This document shows positions 1-7,509 of a stretch of 11,540 nt of DNA, one piece after another. The stretch covers positions 1 through 11,540 of the forward strand of contig DATFFO010000258.1 of NCBI GenBank assembly GCA_035250025.1. The letters run 5' to 3'. The DNA is from DATFFO01 sp035250025. GTDB taxonomy: Bacteria > Actinomycetota > Acidimicrobiia > Spongiisociales > ZC4RG35. Made by a program: the position numbers and the translations under genes. Under the pieces are notes generated by a model. It did not search any database and was not told where the DNA came from. It saw only the letters and a program-made list of their open reading frames with translations. The stretch's first letter is position 1; every line of letters begins with the position of its first letter.

Positions 1-1545
1 CCGGTCCGTGTACGGGGTCAGGGGCAGATTCTCCACCCCTCCCCGGCCATCGGTGAGGCCGCGGACCTCACCCTGGTCATCGGATCCGGACAGGTCCACC
101 TTCTCCCGGTCACCCAGCGCTGAATCGATCGGGTCGAAGACGGAGGATCGTCCTGGGGCTTGATTGGGGTCCTCGTCGCCGCTTCCCCCGGGACCCATGC
201 CACCGCCGCTGCTGTTGCCGTTGCCCTGGCCGGCCCCCTGCTGGCCACCGGCTCCGTTGCCGCCCCCGCCACCTCCACCGCCCTGACCCTGACCCTGTCC
301 TTGCCCTTGACCTTGACCTTGACCTTGCCCTTGACCTTGCCCTTGTCCTTGTCCTTGTCCCTGCCCCTGACCCTGGCCCTGCCCCTGACCCTGGCCTTGC
401 CCCTGACCCTGACCTTGCCCCTGACCCTGACCCTGTCCCTGGCCCTGGTTCTGGGATTGTTGATCGGAGAGACGCTGTTGGGCGTCTCCCACTTCGGAGG
501 CGGCCCCTGCCGCGGCCTGGTTGGCTTGGGAGTCGGCCTGGGCTCCCTCGACTGCATCGGCCGCATCCCGCAGCGCGTCGGCCGCTTCGGTCGCATCGCC
601 GGTGCCGGCGGCGAGCTGGGTCAACTGGTCGGCCGCCCCGGAGAGGGCATCGGAGAGCGCCTGATCGACGCCGGCGGCGTCGGCGGCGCGCTGGCGGAGC
701 TGGCTGACGGCAGCAGGCAGCCCCGAGGTGTCACCCGCCTCGATCTGACGGGCCAGGTTCTCGAGCTGCTCGGAGGCGGTGTCACCGTCGGCCACCGGCT
801 GCTGCTCGAAGGACGACTCGAGCCCGGCCAGACCGGTGCGCTTGGAGAGGGCGGCCGGGTCGAGCGACTCGGCCAGGTCCTGGCGGGCGTCTCCCAGAGT
901 TTCGAGCGCTGTCTCGATGTCGGGTGCCTCCCGCAGCTCCTCGATCAGTTCCTCCAGCCGGTCCGCAACCTCAGGCGGCGCCTCTGCGGCCAGCTCCTCG
1001 AGACGATCGGCTTCGGCCGCAATCGCCTGGCGGTCCGCCTGGCGTTGGGCGAGGGCGACATCGGTGGCGGCAGGTACCAGCACCAGTGCCGCCAGGACGG
1101 CCACCGAGAGCAGGGTCAGGCCCAGCACCGAGCGGGGAGGGACGAGCCGGGCCACCGGGGCGACGTCGCGGGAATCGGCCCATGCCGACGCCGCCGCCAG
1201 CTGCCGCGTCTCCTCGGCGGTTGGAGCCGCATGCGTGCCGAGTTCCAAAGCAGTGGTAACCCGGTCAAACCCTCCCAGCCGCCGATCCACCGCGATCGCC
1301 GCCCGCTGACGGGACGGCCGACCGAGGAACGACCAGACGATCGATGCCAGGACGGCGACGGTGAGGCCGCCGACCACAGCCCAGTCGGCCCACTCGATCA
1401 CCCAATGGCGGGCGAGTCCTGCCAATCCAGCCAGCAACGCCGCCGCTGCCCCTGTCCACCCGACGAGGCGACGGGCCAGGCCCTCCGCGGTGAGCCGACG
1501 GCGGGCCTCGGCGACGATGGTCGCAACGGACTCAGGAACTGCCAT
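1..1545 (-). CDS. Membrane-anchored coiled-coil protein with a Gly-Gln repeat (C-terminus beyond the window)
   Basis: This frame is open from an ATG at 1545 down to position 1 with no stop, so only the first 515 residues are visible. The start is supported by GAGGA a few bases upstream and by a 14-base overlap with the permease gene, which implies coupled translation. Predicted membrane segments lie near residues 28-46, 54-75 and 140-160. Between the second and third is a short cytoplasmic stretch with a 'DRRLGGFDRVTTALEL' motif. Residues about 163-365 are Ala/Glu/Gln-rich and probably coiled coil (for example RLEELAAEAPPEVADRLEEL). Residues 368-421 are 27 uninterrupted Gly-Gln dipeptides, followed by a Gly/Asn/Ser-rich linker. 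The layout of three N-terminal membrane segments, a coiled coil and a low-complexity Gln-rich tail resembles DUF4175-type proteins; that is a resemblance in architecture, not a confirmed family. It is the fifth gene of the operon and probably a structural partner of the ABC system. Function is unknown. Confidence 0.85.
   Translation of the reverse strand, partial: MAVPESVATIVAEARRRLTAEGLARRLVGWTGAAAALLAGLAGLARHWVIEWADWAVVGGLTVAVLASIVWSFLGRPSRQRAAIAVDRRLGGFDRVTTALELGTHAAPTAEETRQLAAASAWADSRDVAPVARLVPPRSVLGLTLLSVAVLAALVLVPAATDVALAQRQADRQAIAAEADRLEELAAEAPPEVADRLEELIEELREAPDIETALETLGDARQDLAESLDPAALSKRTGLAGLESSFEQQPVADGDTASEQLENLARQIEAGDTSGLPAAVSQLRQRAADAAGVDQALSDALSGAADQLTQLAAGTGDATEAADALRDAADAVEGAQADSQANQAAAGAASEVGDAQQRLSDQQSQNQGQGQGQGQGQGQGQGQGQGQGQGQGQGQGQGQGQGQGQGQGQGQGQGQGQGQGQGGGGGGGGNGAGGQQGAGQGNGNSSGGGMGPGGSGDEDPNQAPGRSSVFDPIDSALGDREKVDLSGSDDQGEVRGLTDGRGGVENLPLTPYTDR
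283..444 (-). repeat. Degenerate hexanucleotide repeat encoding (Gly-Gln) x 27
   Basis: Read on the minus strand this is 27 tandem copies of GGN-CAR, with no interruption. The Gly codon third base varies among all four bases. Gln codons are clustered: ten consecutive units (positions 301-360) all use CAA, while most others use CAG. The CAA block looks like a recent local expansion inside an older CAG array. The repeat remains in frame within the coiled-coil protein gene, and its unit length of 6 means copy-number change would alter protein length without frameshifting. Confidence 0.95.
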
Positions 1546-2533
1546 TGCGTCCTCGTAGCGGTCTGATGCGGGCGGCAGGGGCCGTGACCCGGGCGGCAGC
1601 CCCGCGCAGGGTCAGCAAGGTGATGAGGACATACAGTCCGACGGTGAACATCCACACCGGAGGACGGCGGAGCGGCAGCGCCTGGGCGCCATCGGCGGGC
1701 AGAATGCCACCCCCGACTCCAACTCCCACGCCGAAGTCGTTTGAAAAGCCCTGCCGCTCCATCAGGAGAGCCTCGACCGGGTCGAACGGAGTCTGCCAGA
1801 CGGCGCCGTCGCTCCCGAGGGGGGCCACCACGGCCGACACCATCCCCACGTACGGGTTGGGGAGGATGGAGATGACCTCGCGGCCGCGAGCGGGGAAGGG
1901 GTCGTCACCGTGGATGAAGAGGAGCTCGGCGCCCATGGCGGCGAAGGTGATGAAGGCGATGATGAAGGACCACGTGTAGGCCGTGGCGACCGCCCCCCGC
2001 GAGGACCGGGCCCGAGACGATCCCCAGATGCCGATCGAGCCGAGTGTGACCGCCGTCAGCATCACCATCCCCAAGCCGACGACTACGTCGCCGAGACGAA
2101 CGCCGCCGAAGAGGAGAGGCAGGGCGACGACGGGCGCCACCGAGGCGAGGAGAAGCAAGAAATAGGACATGGAAGACCACAGCTTGCCCAGCACGATCTG
2201 CAACGGGGACAGCTGCGTCACCTGGAGCAGCTGGAACGTCTGCCGCTCCCGCTCACCGACGATGGAGAGGGCGGACAGCCCGGGAACGATCATCACGACG
2301 GCGGTCATGAGCAAGGCGAGCATCGACTCGAAGATGAACTTGCCCATGAAACCGCCGGCGATGGCCTGGCCGAAGCCGAAGGCACTCTCGGCCACGAGTT
2401 GGGCGAGGAGATAGACGAGGTATCCGATCAGGCCGACGCCCAAAACCCATATCGTCACGAACACCGGAGCGCGGCGACTCCGGAAGCGCTCCTTGACCTC
2501 CCGGCCGAGCACCGGGTTGAGAGACAGATTCAT
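1532..2533 (-). CDS. ABC-2 type transporter permease subunit
   Basis: This 333-residue membrane protein is the likely permease partner of the ATPase encoded just upstream. Hydrophobic segments lie near residues 24-46, 66-92, 122-144, 148-171, 184-205 and 292-310, giving about six membrane spans. Residues 93-117 carry the 'GERERQTFQLLQVTQLSP' stretch typical of ABC-2/NatB-like permeases, in which the loop after the second span contacts the ATPase. The loop from about 206 to 290 is long, Gly-rich and probably extracytoplasmic. The ATG at 2533 overlaps the ATPase stop codon as ATGA, and GAGGA sits six bases upstream. A longer open frame upstream (to 2599) reads through ATPase coding sequence and is not needed. 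Its TGA overlaps the next gene start. The substrate cannot be told from sequence. Confidence 0.9.
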   Translation of the reverse strand: MNLSLNPVLGREVKERFRSRRAPVFVTIWVLGVGLIGYLVYLLAQLVAESAFGFGQAIAGGFMGKFIFESMLALLMTAVVMIVPGLSALSIVGERERQTFQLLQVTQLSPLQIVLGKLWSSMSYFLLLLASVAPVVALPLLFGGVRLGDVVVGLGMVMLTAVTLGSIGIWGSSRARSSRGAVATAYTWSFIIAFITFAAMGAELLFIHGDDPFPARGREVISILPNPYVGMVSAVVAPLGSDGAVWQTPFDPVEALLMERQGFSNDFGVGVGVGGGILPADGAQALPLRRPPVWMFTVGLYVLITLLTLRGAAARVTAPAARIRPLRGRNGSS

Positions 2534-3462
2534 CGTGGCTCCTCGCCACGGGTGAGCTCGAGGAACAGCTCCTCCAGACCAGCAGCTTCCGCCCGCCATT
2601 CGTAGACCGACACGCCAGCCGAGACGATGTCGGCCAGGAGTCGGGCGGAGGTGTCGTCATCGCCCGCCATCACGAACTCGACGCGCCCCCGTTCCACCGC
2701 CGCCTCCGCCACCTCGGGGTGGGCGCCGAGCAGGTCGAGAGCGCGATCGACTTCGCCGTCGGGGATGCGCACATGGACCCGCCGCGAACCGGTCATCGCC
2801 CCGCGAATGGCTTCCATCTCGCCCTGGGCCTTGACGATGCCCTCGTCGATGACGCCCATGTGGGTGCAGATGCCCTCCAGCTCCGCCAGGATGTGGGAGC
2901 TGATCAGGATCGTCTTGCCCATCCGGTGCAGTTCGGCGATCAGCTCCCGGAGTTGCACCCGGGCGCGGGGGTCGAGTCCCGAAGCGGGCTCGTCAAGGAC
3001 CAAGAGGTCGGGATCGTGGACGAGGGTCCTGGCGAGTGACAGCCGCTGCTTCATGCCCCGGGAGAGAGCGTTGACGTCGGCGTCGACCTTGTGACTGAGG
3101 TCGACCAGGGCGAGAAGGTCGGTGACCACGCCCCGCCTCTTTGCCGCCGGCACTCCCTGGACAGCGGCGAAGAAATCCAGGTACTCGTAGGCATTGAGGC
3201 TGTCGTAGAACCCGAAGAAATCGGGCATGTATCCGAGGTGACGGCGCACGGCCCTGGCGTCGCGGGCGGGATCGGCCCCGGCAACCGTGACCGCGCCGCC
3301 GTCACGTGAGAGCAGCGAACTGAGGATGAGCATGGCGGTGGTCTTGCCGGCGCCGTTGGGACCGATCAGCCCGAACACGGCGCCTTCCGGGACGGCCAAA
3401 TCGAGGCCGCCGAGCGCCGTGACGCTTCCGTACCGCTTTTCCACCGCCTGCAGGGAGATCAT
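2530..3462 (-). CDS. ABC transporter ATP-binding protein
   Basis: This 310-residue nucleotide-binding subunit powers the adjacent permease. Visible motifs are Walker A GPNGAGKTT (34-42), signature LSRGMKQRL (133-141), Walker B LLVLDEP (153-159, with D157 and E158) and the H-loop SSH (H190). At the Q-loop position the sequence is YMPDFFGFYD, so Asp81 stands where Gln is usual. The C-terminal 90 residues after the ATPase core are a regulatory-like extension (VHVRIPDGEVDRALDLL and onward), as in NatA/CcmA-type ABC-2 ATPases. The ATG at 3462 is preferred because it forms TGATG with the preceding stop, is preceded by GGGAGG at four bases, and begins with the family-typical MISLQAVEKRYG. A GTG at 3474 in the same frame is an alternative start adding four residues. 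Confidence 0.95.
   Translation of the reverse strand: MISLQAVEKRYGSVTALGGLDLAVPEGAVFGLIGPNGAGKTTAMLILSSLLSRDGGAVTVAGADPARDARAVRRHLGYMPDFFGFYDSLNAYEYLDFFAAVQGVPAAKRRGVVTDLLALVDLSHKVDADVNALSRGMKQRLSLARTLVHDPDLLVLDEPASGLDPRARVQLRELIAELHRMGKTILISSHILAELEGICTHMGVIDEGIVKAQGEMEAIRGAMTGSRRVHVRIPDGEVDRALDLLGAHPEVAEAAVERGRVEFVMAGDDDTSARLLADIVSAGVSVYEWRAEAAGLEELFLELTRGEEPR
2534..2550 (-). promoter_or_regulatory. Ribosome-binding site in a hairpin loop, upstream of the permease
   Basis: On the minus strand CGTGGC and GCCACG form a perfect 6-bp stem around the five-base loop GAGGA, which is the Shine-Dalgarno sequence of the permease gene. The stem ends directly against the ATG at 2533. The same bases encode the last residues of the ATPase. 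Presenting the site in a loop next to an ATGA overlap could link permease translation to arriving ribosomes and so fix the subunit ratio. The pairing is seen in the sequence; the regulatory role is inferred. Confidence 0.5.
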
Positions 3463-5543
3463 CAGGCCTCCCACTCCAGGCTCAGCGAGTCGGGGCTGAA
3501 GGGATTCTCGCCGAACTCCTCACCGACCAGCCGCACGTAGACCTCACCGTCGGCCGAGACCATCGCCGGTGGGAGGTCGTCGTTGCGTTCGATCTCGGCG
3601 AACTCACCCGCCGTCCAGTCCCAGGCCAGGTAACTGCTGGCAGGAACACCGAACTGCTGGGCGTCGCGGAAGGTGACGTTGCTGGCCGGGTCAGGAAGGC
3701 TGAAGCGGACCGTCAGCTCGTCCGTGGCCACGATGTGCTGGGCGCCCCAGTCCAGCCAGTTGATGAAGCCGGTACCGACGACCGTTGCTCCCACACTCGA
3801 GGCGTTACCGGAGGCGGAGGACGTACCGGCTCGAATGAGAACGAGCGTGGTTCCGGGGACGTCCGAAGACGCCCCATCGACTGACACGTCGGGCTGGTAG
3901 CCGTCGGTGAGGCCGACGAAGTAGATGCCGGCGTCGTCCGTCTCGGTAGCAAGCACCTGGTTCAGCGCCCAGAGCCCGTTGGATAGGTTGGGATCGTCCC
4001 AGAGCTGACGCTCGTTGATGAGGGCATCGATGAACCCGAAACCGAACTGGTTGATGCCTGCCGGGCTCACAACCTGGCCGTCGTCGCTGGCGGAGAGCTC
4101 GGATCCCGCCACCACGGAGGATCCTCCTCGCATCGCCCCCCATCCCCAGAAGTCCAGCTCCGTGTCGTTGGCGACGACGAGCTGGCCGTCTTCGAGGCTC
4201 ACGGTGGGCAGGGTCAGGTCCGGGGCCGGGTCGTAGAGACCCACGCCTGTGAAGGCCAGCTGGTCGAGTTCCAGCTGGGCACTGGCGTCTCCGTCGATCC
4301 TGAGCTCGGCGGAGGCGACGCCTCCGAAGACGTTGCGCTCGGGGTAGACGGATGACTCGGGGTCGAACGAGACCCTGCGCTCTCCGGACACACCGGCGGC
4401 GACTATCACGGCTGATCGGGCCTCGACGGCGCCATCGGATATGACCACGGTGGCGTGGCTCACGTTGGTCCCGGCGATTCGCTGGCGCCCGGCGACCCAG
4501 AAGCCGACCACGGCGACGAGGGCGATCGCCGGGATCGTGACCCACGCCAGGTCACGCTTCCCGAGACGGGAGAGAACGAAGAAATTCACCGGCCCCACCA
4601 GGAGGGCGAACCCCAGGATGGCGAACAGGAGCCATGGGAGCGAGGGCACCTGGCGACTTCCTGACTCCGATGCCGCCTGGAAGAGGCCGCCCCCCATGTT
4701 CGCCATGTCCCATTCCGGCGAGTTGGCCAGATCGAGAGCCGTCGGACGGAGAATGGCAGCCCAATCGTCTCCTGGTCGCTCGGCCAGACCTTCCACGACA
4801 ATCACCCGACCCGAACCGAAGGGGGCGGCGGTGACGCCGTCAACCCCGGTGGGGAGAGGAGGCCGGGACAGGTCCACGGTCGAAGCCAGAGCCGGATCGA
4901 GGATCACGCCACCGCCGGTGAGCGCCCAGTCGAGAGCATCGTCGAGACGGTCGGCGCCCGCCCCTCCCAGAATCAGATAACCGAGCACGTTGAAGGTGGA
5001 CGGAGAAGCGTCGAGTGGGACGACCAGAGGTGCCACCGGCCGGTCGGTGATGATCGTCCGCACGCGGGCCAGCGTGTCGGCTAGCTCGTCGTTGCCGATG
5101 ATTCCCACGGTGAGCTCGTCGAAGGTCGACCGGGCGCTCACGGCCTCGCTCACGACGGGTTCGCCGTCGGTGTCGAGGACCTCGACCGTCAGCCGGGTGC
5201 CGTCGGCAAGTGAGGGGACGGTGAGGGTGTAGACCTGTTCTCCCCCGGCAGGTACTTCGACCGGGCGACTCACGGAGATCCCGCCCCCACGGACCCTGAG
5301 GCGACCGCTGAGCAGGACGGGAGTGGAGATGGTTGCCTCCACCGCTACCGGTCGTCCGGTGGGCACGAAGCCTTCCAGCCCGATCGTCGCCTCGAGCGTC
5401 GGACCTGTCTGGGCGGCGGCGGCGACGCTTTCGTCCCCCACGGCGGCGACCGCCGCCGGTGGTGAAACTGTCACCGTCAGCAGGCCCACCAGGAAGAAGC
5501 CGGCCATTCTGCGCACTGGTTTGAGACGTTCCGGGTAGTCCAT
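3462..5543 (-). CDS. Exported ABC-associated protein with N- and C-terminal ectodomains and a central transmembrane hairpin
   Basis: The product is 693 residues. The start at 5543 gives MDYPERLKPVRRMAGFFLVG followed by a hydrophobic run and AVAA, a convincing signal peptide; upstream in-frame starts would add 56 charged residues from inside the preceding gene. Residues about 45-140 look like a beta-rich domain. Residues 145-260 look like a Rossmann or glutamine-amidotransferase-like fold without catalytic residues that I can identify (VGIIGNDELADTL, LGYLILGGAGADRLDDALDWALTGGGVILDPA). Two membrane spans at about 303-325 and 334-352 flank the short basic loop SRLGKRDLAW. The remaining 340 residues form a second, probably extracytoplasmic, domain. 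Its stop overlaps the ATPase start by one base. Homologous layouts are known next to ABC-2 transporters, but no function is established that I can cite. Likely an envelope partner of the transporter. Confidence 0.85.
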   Translation of the reverse strand: MDYPERLKPVRRMAGFFLVGLLTVTVSPPAAVAAVGDESVAAAAQTGPTLEATIGLEGFVPTGRPVAVEATISTPVLLSGRLRVRGGGISVSRPVEVPAGGEQVYTLTVPSLADGTRLTVEVLDTDGEPVVSEAVSARSTFDELTVGIIGNDELADTLARVRTIITDRPVAPLVVPLDASPSTFNVLGYLILGGAGADRLDDALDWALTGGGVILDPALASTVDLSRPPLPTGVDGVTAAPFGSGRVIVVEGLAERPGDDWAAILRPTALDLANSPEWDMANMGGGLFQAASESGSRQVPSLPWLLFAILGFALLVGPVNFFVLSRLGKRDLAWVTIPAIALVAVVGFWVAGRQRIAGTNVSHATVVISDGAVEARSAVIVAAGVSGERRVSFDPESSVYPERNVFGGVASAELRIDGDASAQLELDQLAFTGVGLYDPAPDLTLPTVSLEDGQLVVANDTELDFWGWGAMRGGSSVVAGSELSASDDGQVVSPAGINQFGFGFIDALINERQLWDDPNLSNGLWALNQVLATETDDAGIYFVGLTDGYQPDVSVDGASSDVPGTTLVLIRAGTSSASGNASSVGATVVGTGFINWLDWGAQHIVATDELTVRFSLPDPASNVTFRDAQQFGVPASSYLAWDWTAGEFAEIERNDDLPPAMVSADGEVYVRLVGEEFGENPFSPDSLSLEWEA

Positions 5544-5563
5544 CGGTTCCCCGGCCCCGAGGA

Positions 5564-6172
5564 CTACTTCTTGGATTGCTGGTAGTAGGGGTCGGTCCCC
5601 GAGGCGTGGTCTGTGACGTCGACGACGGACACAAGCTCGGGGATGGCTTCGACCAGGATCCTCTCGATCCCCTGATGGAGCGTGACCTGGGCCATGCCAC
5701 ATCCCTGGCATCCCCCGAAGAGCCGCAGATAGGCAGTGTCGTCGTCGACGGAGACGAGCTCGGCTCCACCCCCGTGGCTGGCGATGGCCGGGTTCACCTG
5801 CTCGACGATGACCTGCTGCACCCGATCGGCCAGCGGGCCCGACAGATCTCCCTTGGGAGCCGCCATCGGGGGCGGGGCGGGGCTGTTGGGGTTGTTCATC
5901 GACAGGCCCTGGGCGCTCAACTCGAGCGCGGCGCCCTGGAGCTTCTCGACGTCCGCCTCAGGGATGATCACGGCCAGGTCGCCGTGGCGCTCCAGGCGCT
6001 GGCTGTCCGTCTTGTCATCGACCGGCACAAAGGCGAGGTCGTAGTTGAACTGGAGCCCGGTGATGCCGGCCACCCCAACCGAGAGGGCGAATTCGCCCTC
6101 ACCAGGCTCCTGGTCGCGAAGCTGGATGATCATCTCGAGGGCGTCGGGGGCGATAGTCAGGACGTCTGTCAT
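5564..6172 (-). CDS. NfuA-like iron-sulfur cluster carrier protein
   Basis: This 202-residue protein probably carries and delivers Fe-S clusters to apoproteins. Residues 1-95 resemble an A-type (IscA/HesB) domain but contain no cysteine, so this part is degenerate, as in E. coli NfuA. A Pro/Asn-rich linker (about 93-105) leads to a NifU-like C-terminal domain (about 110-190) with the cluster-binding GGCQGCG motif (C155 and C158). The length is close to E. coli NfuA (191). The start MTDVLTIAPDALEMI at 6172 matches where the A-type domain begins; in-frame starts at 6184 and 6211 would overlap the short divergent promoter region. It is the first gene on the minus strand and ends 20 bases before the exported protein gene, so it may be co-transcribed with the ABC genes, although a functional link is not obvious. 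The gene symbol is withheld because orthology to nfuA is not proven. Confidence 0.9.
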   Translation of the reverse strand: MTDVLTIAPDALEMIIQLRDQEPGEGEFALSVGVAGITGLQFNYDLAFVPVDDKTDSQRLERHGDLAVIIPEADVEKLQGAALELSAQGLSMNNPNSPAPPPMAAPKGDLSGPLADRVQQVIVEQVNPAIASHGGGAELVSVDDDTAYLRLFGGCQGCGMAQVTLHQGIERILVEAIPELVSVVDVTDHASGTDPYYQQSKK

Positions 6173-6222
6173 GTGTGCCACCATGGTACAGGTCGGCGGA
6201 TGTTTCTCCACCGAACTCGCTC
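6173..6222. promoter_or_regulatory. 50-bp divergent intergenic region (putative back-to-back promoters)
   Basis: Both promoters for the nfuA-like operon and the ATP-grasp gene must fit in or near this gap. On the minus strand TACCAT (6183-6188) matches the actinobacterial -10 pattern TANNNT and ends ten bases before the ATG at 6172, which would give an almost leaderless transcript. I see no convincing -35 box. No clear Shine-Dalgarno precedes the plus-strand ATG at 6223, so that gene may also be leaderless or nearly so. Confidence 0.35.
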
Positions 6223-7509
6223 ATGCCACGTGCACTCGTCATCCTCCCCACCAATTCCTATCGAACCTCGGACTTCGTCGCCGCCGCCGACGCCCTCGGC
6301 ATCGATCTGGCGGTGGCGTCCGAGGAGGACCCACCGCTCGATCTCGGCGACCGCTTCGTTCGCATCGACTGTCACGACGTCGAAGCGGCCGCCGGCGCCA
6401 TCGTGGCTCTGGCCGACCAGACGCCCATCGACGCCATCGTGGCGGCCGACGATGCCGGCGTGGTCGTGGCGGCCATAGCTTCGGAGCGTCTGGGGCTGGC
6501 GGGCCACCCTCCGGCGGCGGCCGCAGCCACCCGCGACAAGCTGAAGATGCGCCAGTTGCTGGCCGACGCCGAGGTGCCCCAGCCGAGTTTTGCCAGCGTG
6601 GGCGAGGAAGGATTCGACGCCGGCGTCGTTGGCTTTCCGCTCGTGCTCAAGCCCCGCACGGGCGCCGCTTCTAGAGGGGTTCTGAGGGTCGACGGACCCG
6701 GGGATCTGGATGCGGCGACTGCCCGCGTCCGGGCCATCGCCGCCAGCATCGGCGAGACCGGCCCGCTTGTGGCCGAGACCTACATTCCCGGAGCCGAAGT
6801 CGCCGTGGAGGGCCTGGTGGTGAATGGCGATCTGGTGATTCTGGCCGTCTTCGACAAACCCGACGCCCCTGATGGCCCCACCTTCGAGGAGACGCTCCTC
6901 GTCACTCCTTCCACCCAGCCCGACTCGGTGCAGGCGGAGCTTGCCAGGGTCGTCCGATCCGGTGTCGCAGCCCTGGGATTGAGCCACGGACCCATCCACG
7001 CCGAGGCCCGCATCGACGATGCCGGCCGGGTTTTCCTCCTCGAAGTGGCCGCAAGGTCGATCGGTGGACTGTGCGGACGCTCGCTCCGGTTCGGCCTCGA
7101 AGGAGCCGGTCTCGAGGCCCAGATTCTGGCGACCGCCCTCGGTCTCCCGACCCGCACCCACCGCCAGCCACGCCCCAGCGGCGTGATGATGCTTCCCATC
7201 CCGGCGGACGGCGTCCTCTCGGGAGTGAGGGGCGTAGACGAAGCCCGCTCCATCGATGGGGTCACGGAGATCGACATCACGATTCCTCCCGGCACCGCCG
7301 TCGAGCGTCTCCCTGAAGACGGTCGCTACCTGGGTTTCATCTTCGCCACCGGCCCCACCCCCGAAGCGGTGGCCGACACCCTGCGCCAAGCCGCCGCCCT
7401 GATAACCGCCGACATCACCCCCTTTGTCCCCCACGAAGTGGGGGAAGGGGCCCCCACGAACGAAGTGAGCGGGGTAGGGGGAGCGCCGAAGGCGCGGGCG
7501 AACCCGTAG
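6223..7509 (+). CDS. ATP-grasp ligase, LAL_C2-like (carboxylate-amine ligase family)
   Basis: The 428-residue product belongs to the ATP-grasp enzymes, which join a carboxylate to an amine through an acylphosphate. Residues 1-95 form the N-terminal Rossmann-like domain (MPRALVILPTNSYRTSDFV). The ATP-grasp core shows VLKP (K143), the glycine-rich loop TGAASRGV (147-153), VAETYIPGAEVAVEG (183-197), HAE (E261) and FLLEVAARSIGG (E274, R278). Residues about 318-393 (SGVMMLPIPADGVLSGVRGVDEA... and onward) resemble the LAL_C2 domain of L-amino acid ligases, so dipeptide or amino-acid ligation is plausible; the substrate is unknown. The start at 6223 is chosen because the family N-terminus begins there; an upstream ATG at 6175 would extend into the opposite promoter. 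The last 27 codons (V402-P428) lie wholly inside a dispersed repeat and are probably not part of the ancestral protein. Confidence 0.88.
   Translation: MPRALVILPTNSYRTSDFVAAADALGIDLAVASEEDPPLDLGDRFVRIDCHDVEAAAGAIVALADQTPIDAIVAADDAGVVVAAIASERLGLAGHPPAAAAATRDKLKMRQLLADAEVPQPSFASVGEEGFDAGVVGFPLVLKPRTGAASRGVLRVDGPGDLDAATARVRAIAASIGETGPLVAETYIPGAEVAVEGLVVNGDLVILAVFDKPDAPDGPTFEETLLVTPSTQPDSVQAELARVVRSGVAALGLSHGPIHAEARIDDAGRVFLLEVAARSIGGLCGRSLRFGLEGAGLEAQILATALGLPTRTHRQPRPSGVMMLPIPADGVLSGVRGVDEARSIDGVTEIDITIPPGTAVERLPEDGRYLGFIFATGPTPEAVADTLRQAAALITADITPFVPHEVGEGAPTNEVSGVGGAPKARANP

Noticed and set aside
18..596. Minus-strand frame rich in Arg-Val and Lys-Val repeats
   Set aside because: It is a shifted reading of the same hexanucleotide repeat; the Gly-Gln frame is continuous with the real start at 1545.
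160..1566. Long plus-strand open frame with Leu-Thr-Leu-Pro repeats
   Set aside because: It is the antisense of the Gly-Gln repeat gene. It has no sensible domain, no ribosome-binding site and overlaps a well-supported minus gene coupled to the permease.
6181..6186. Short palindrome ACCATGGT region as an operator in the nfuA/ATP-grasp gap
   Set aside because: Eight bases with no extension of symmetry; expected by chance.
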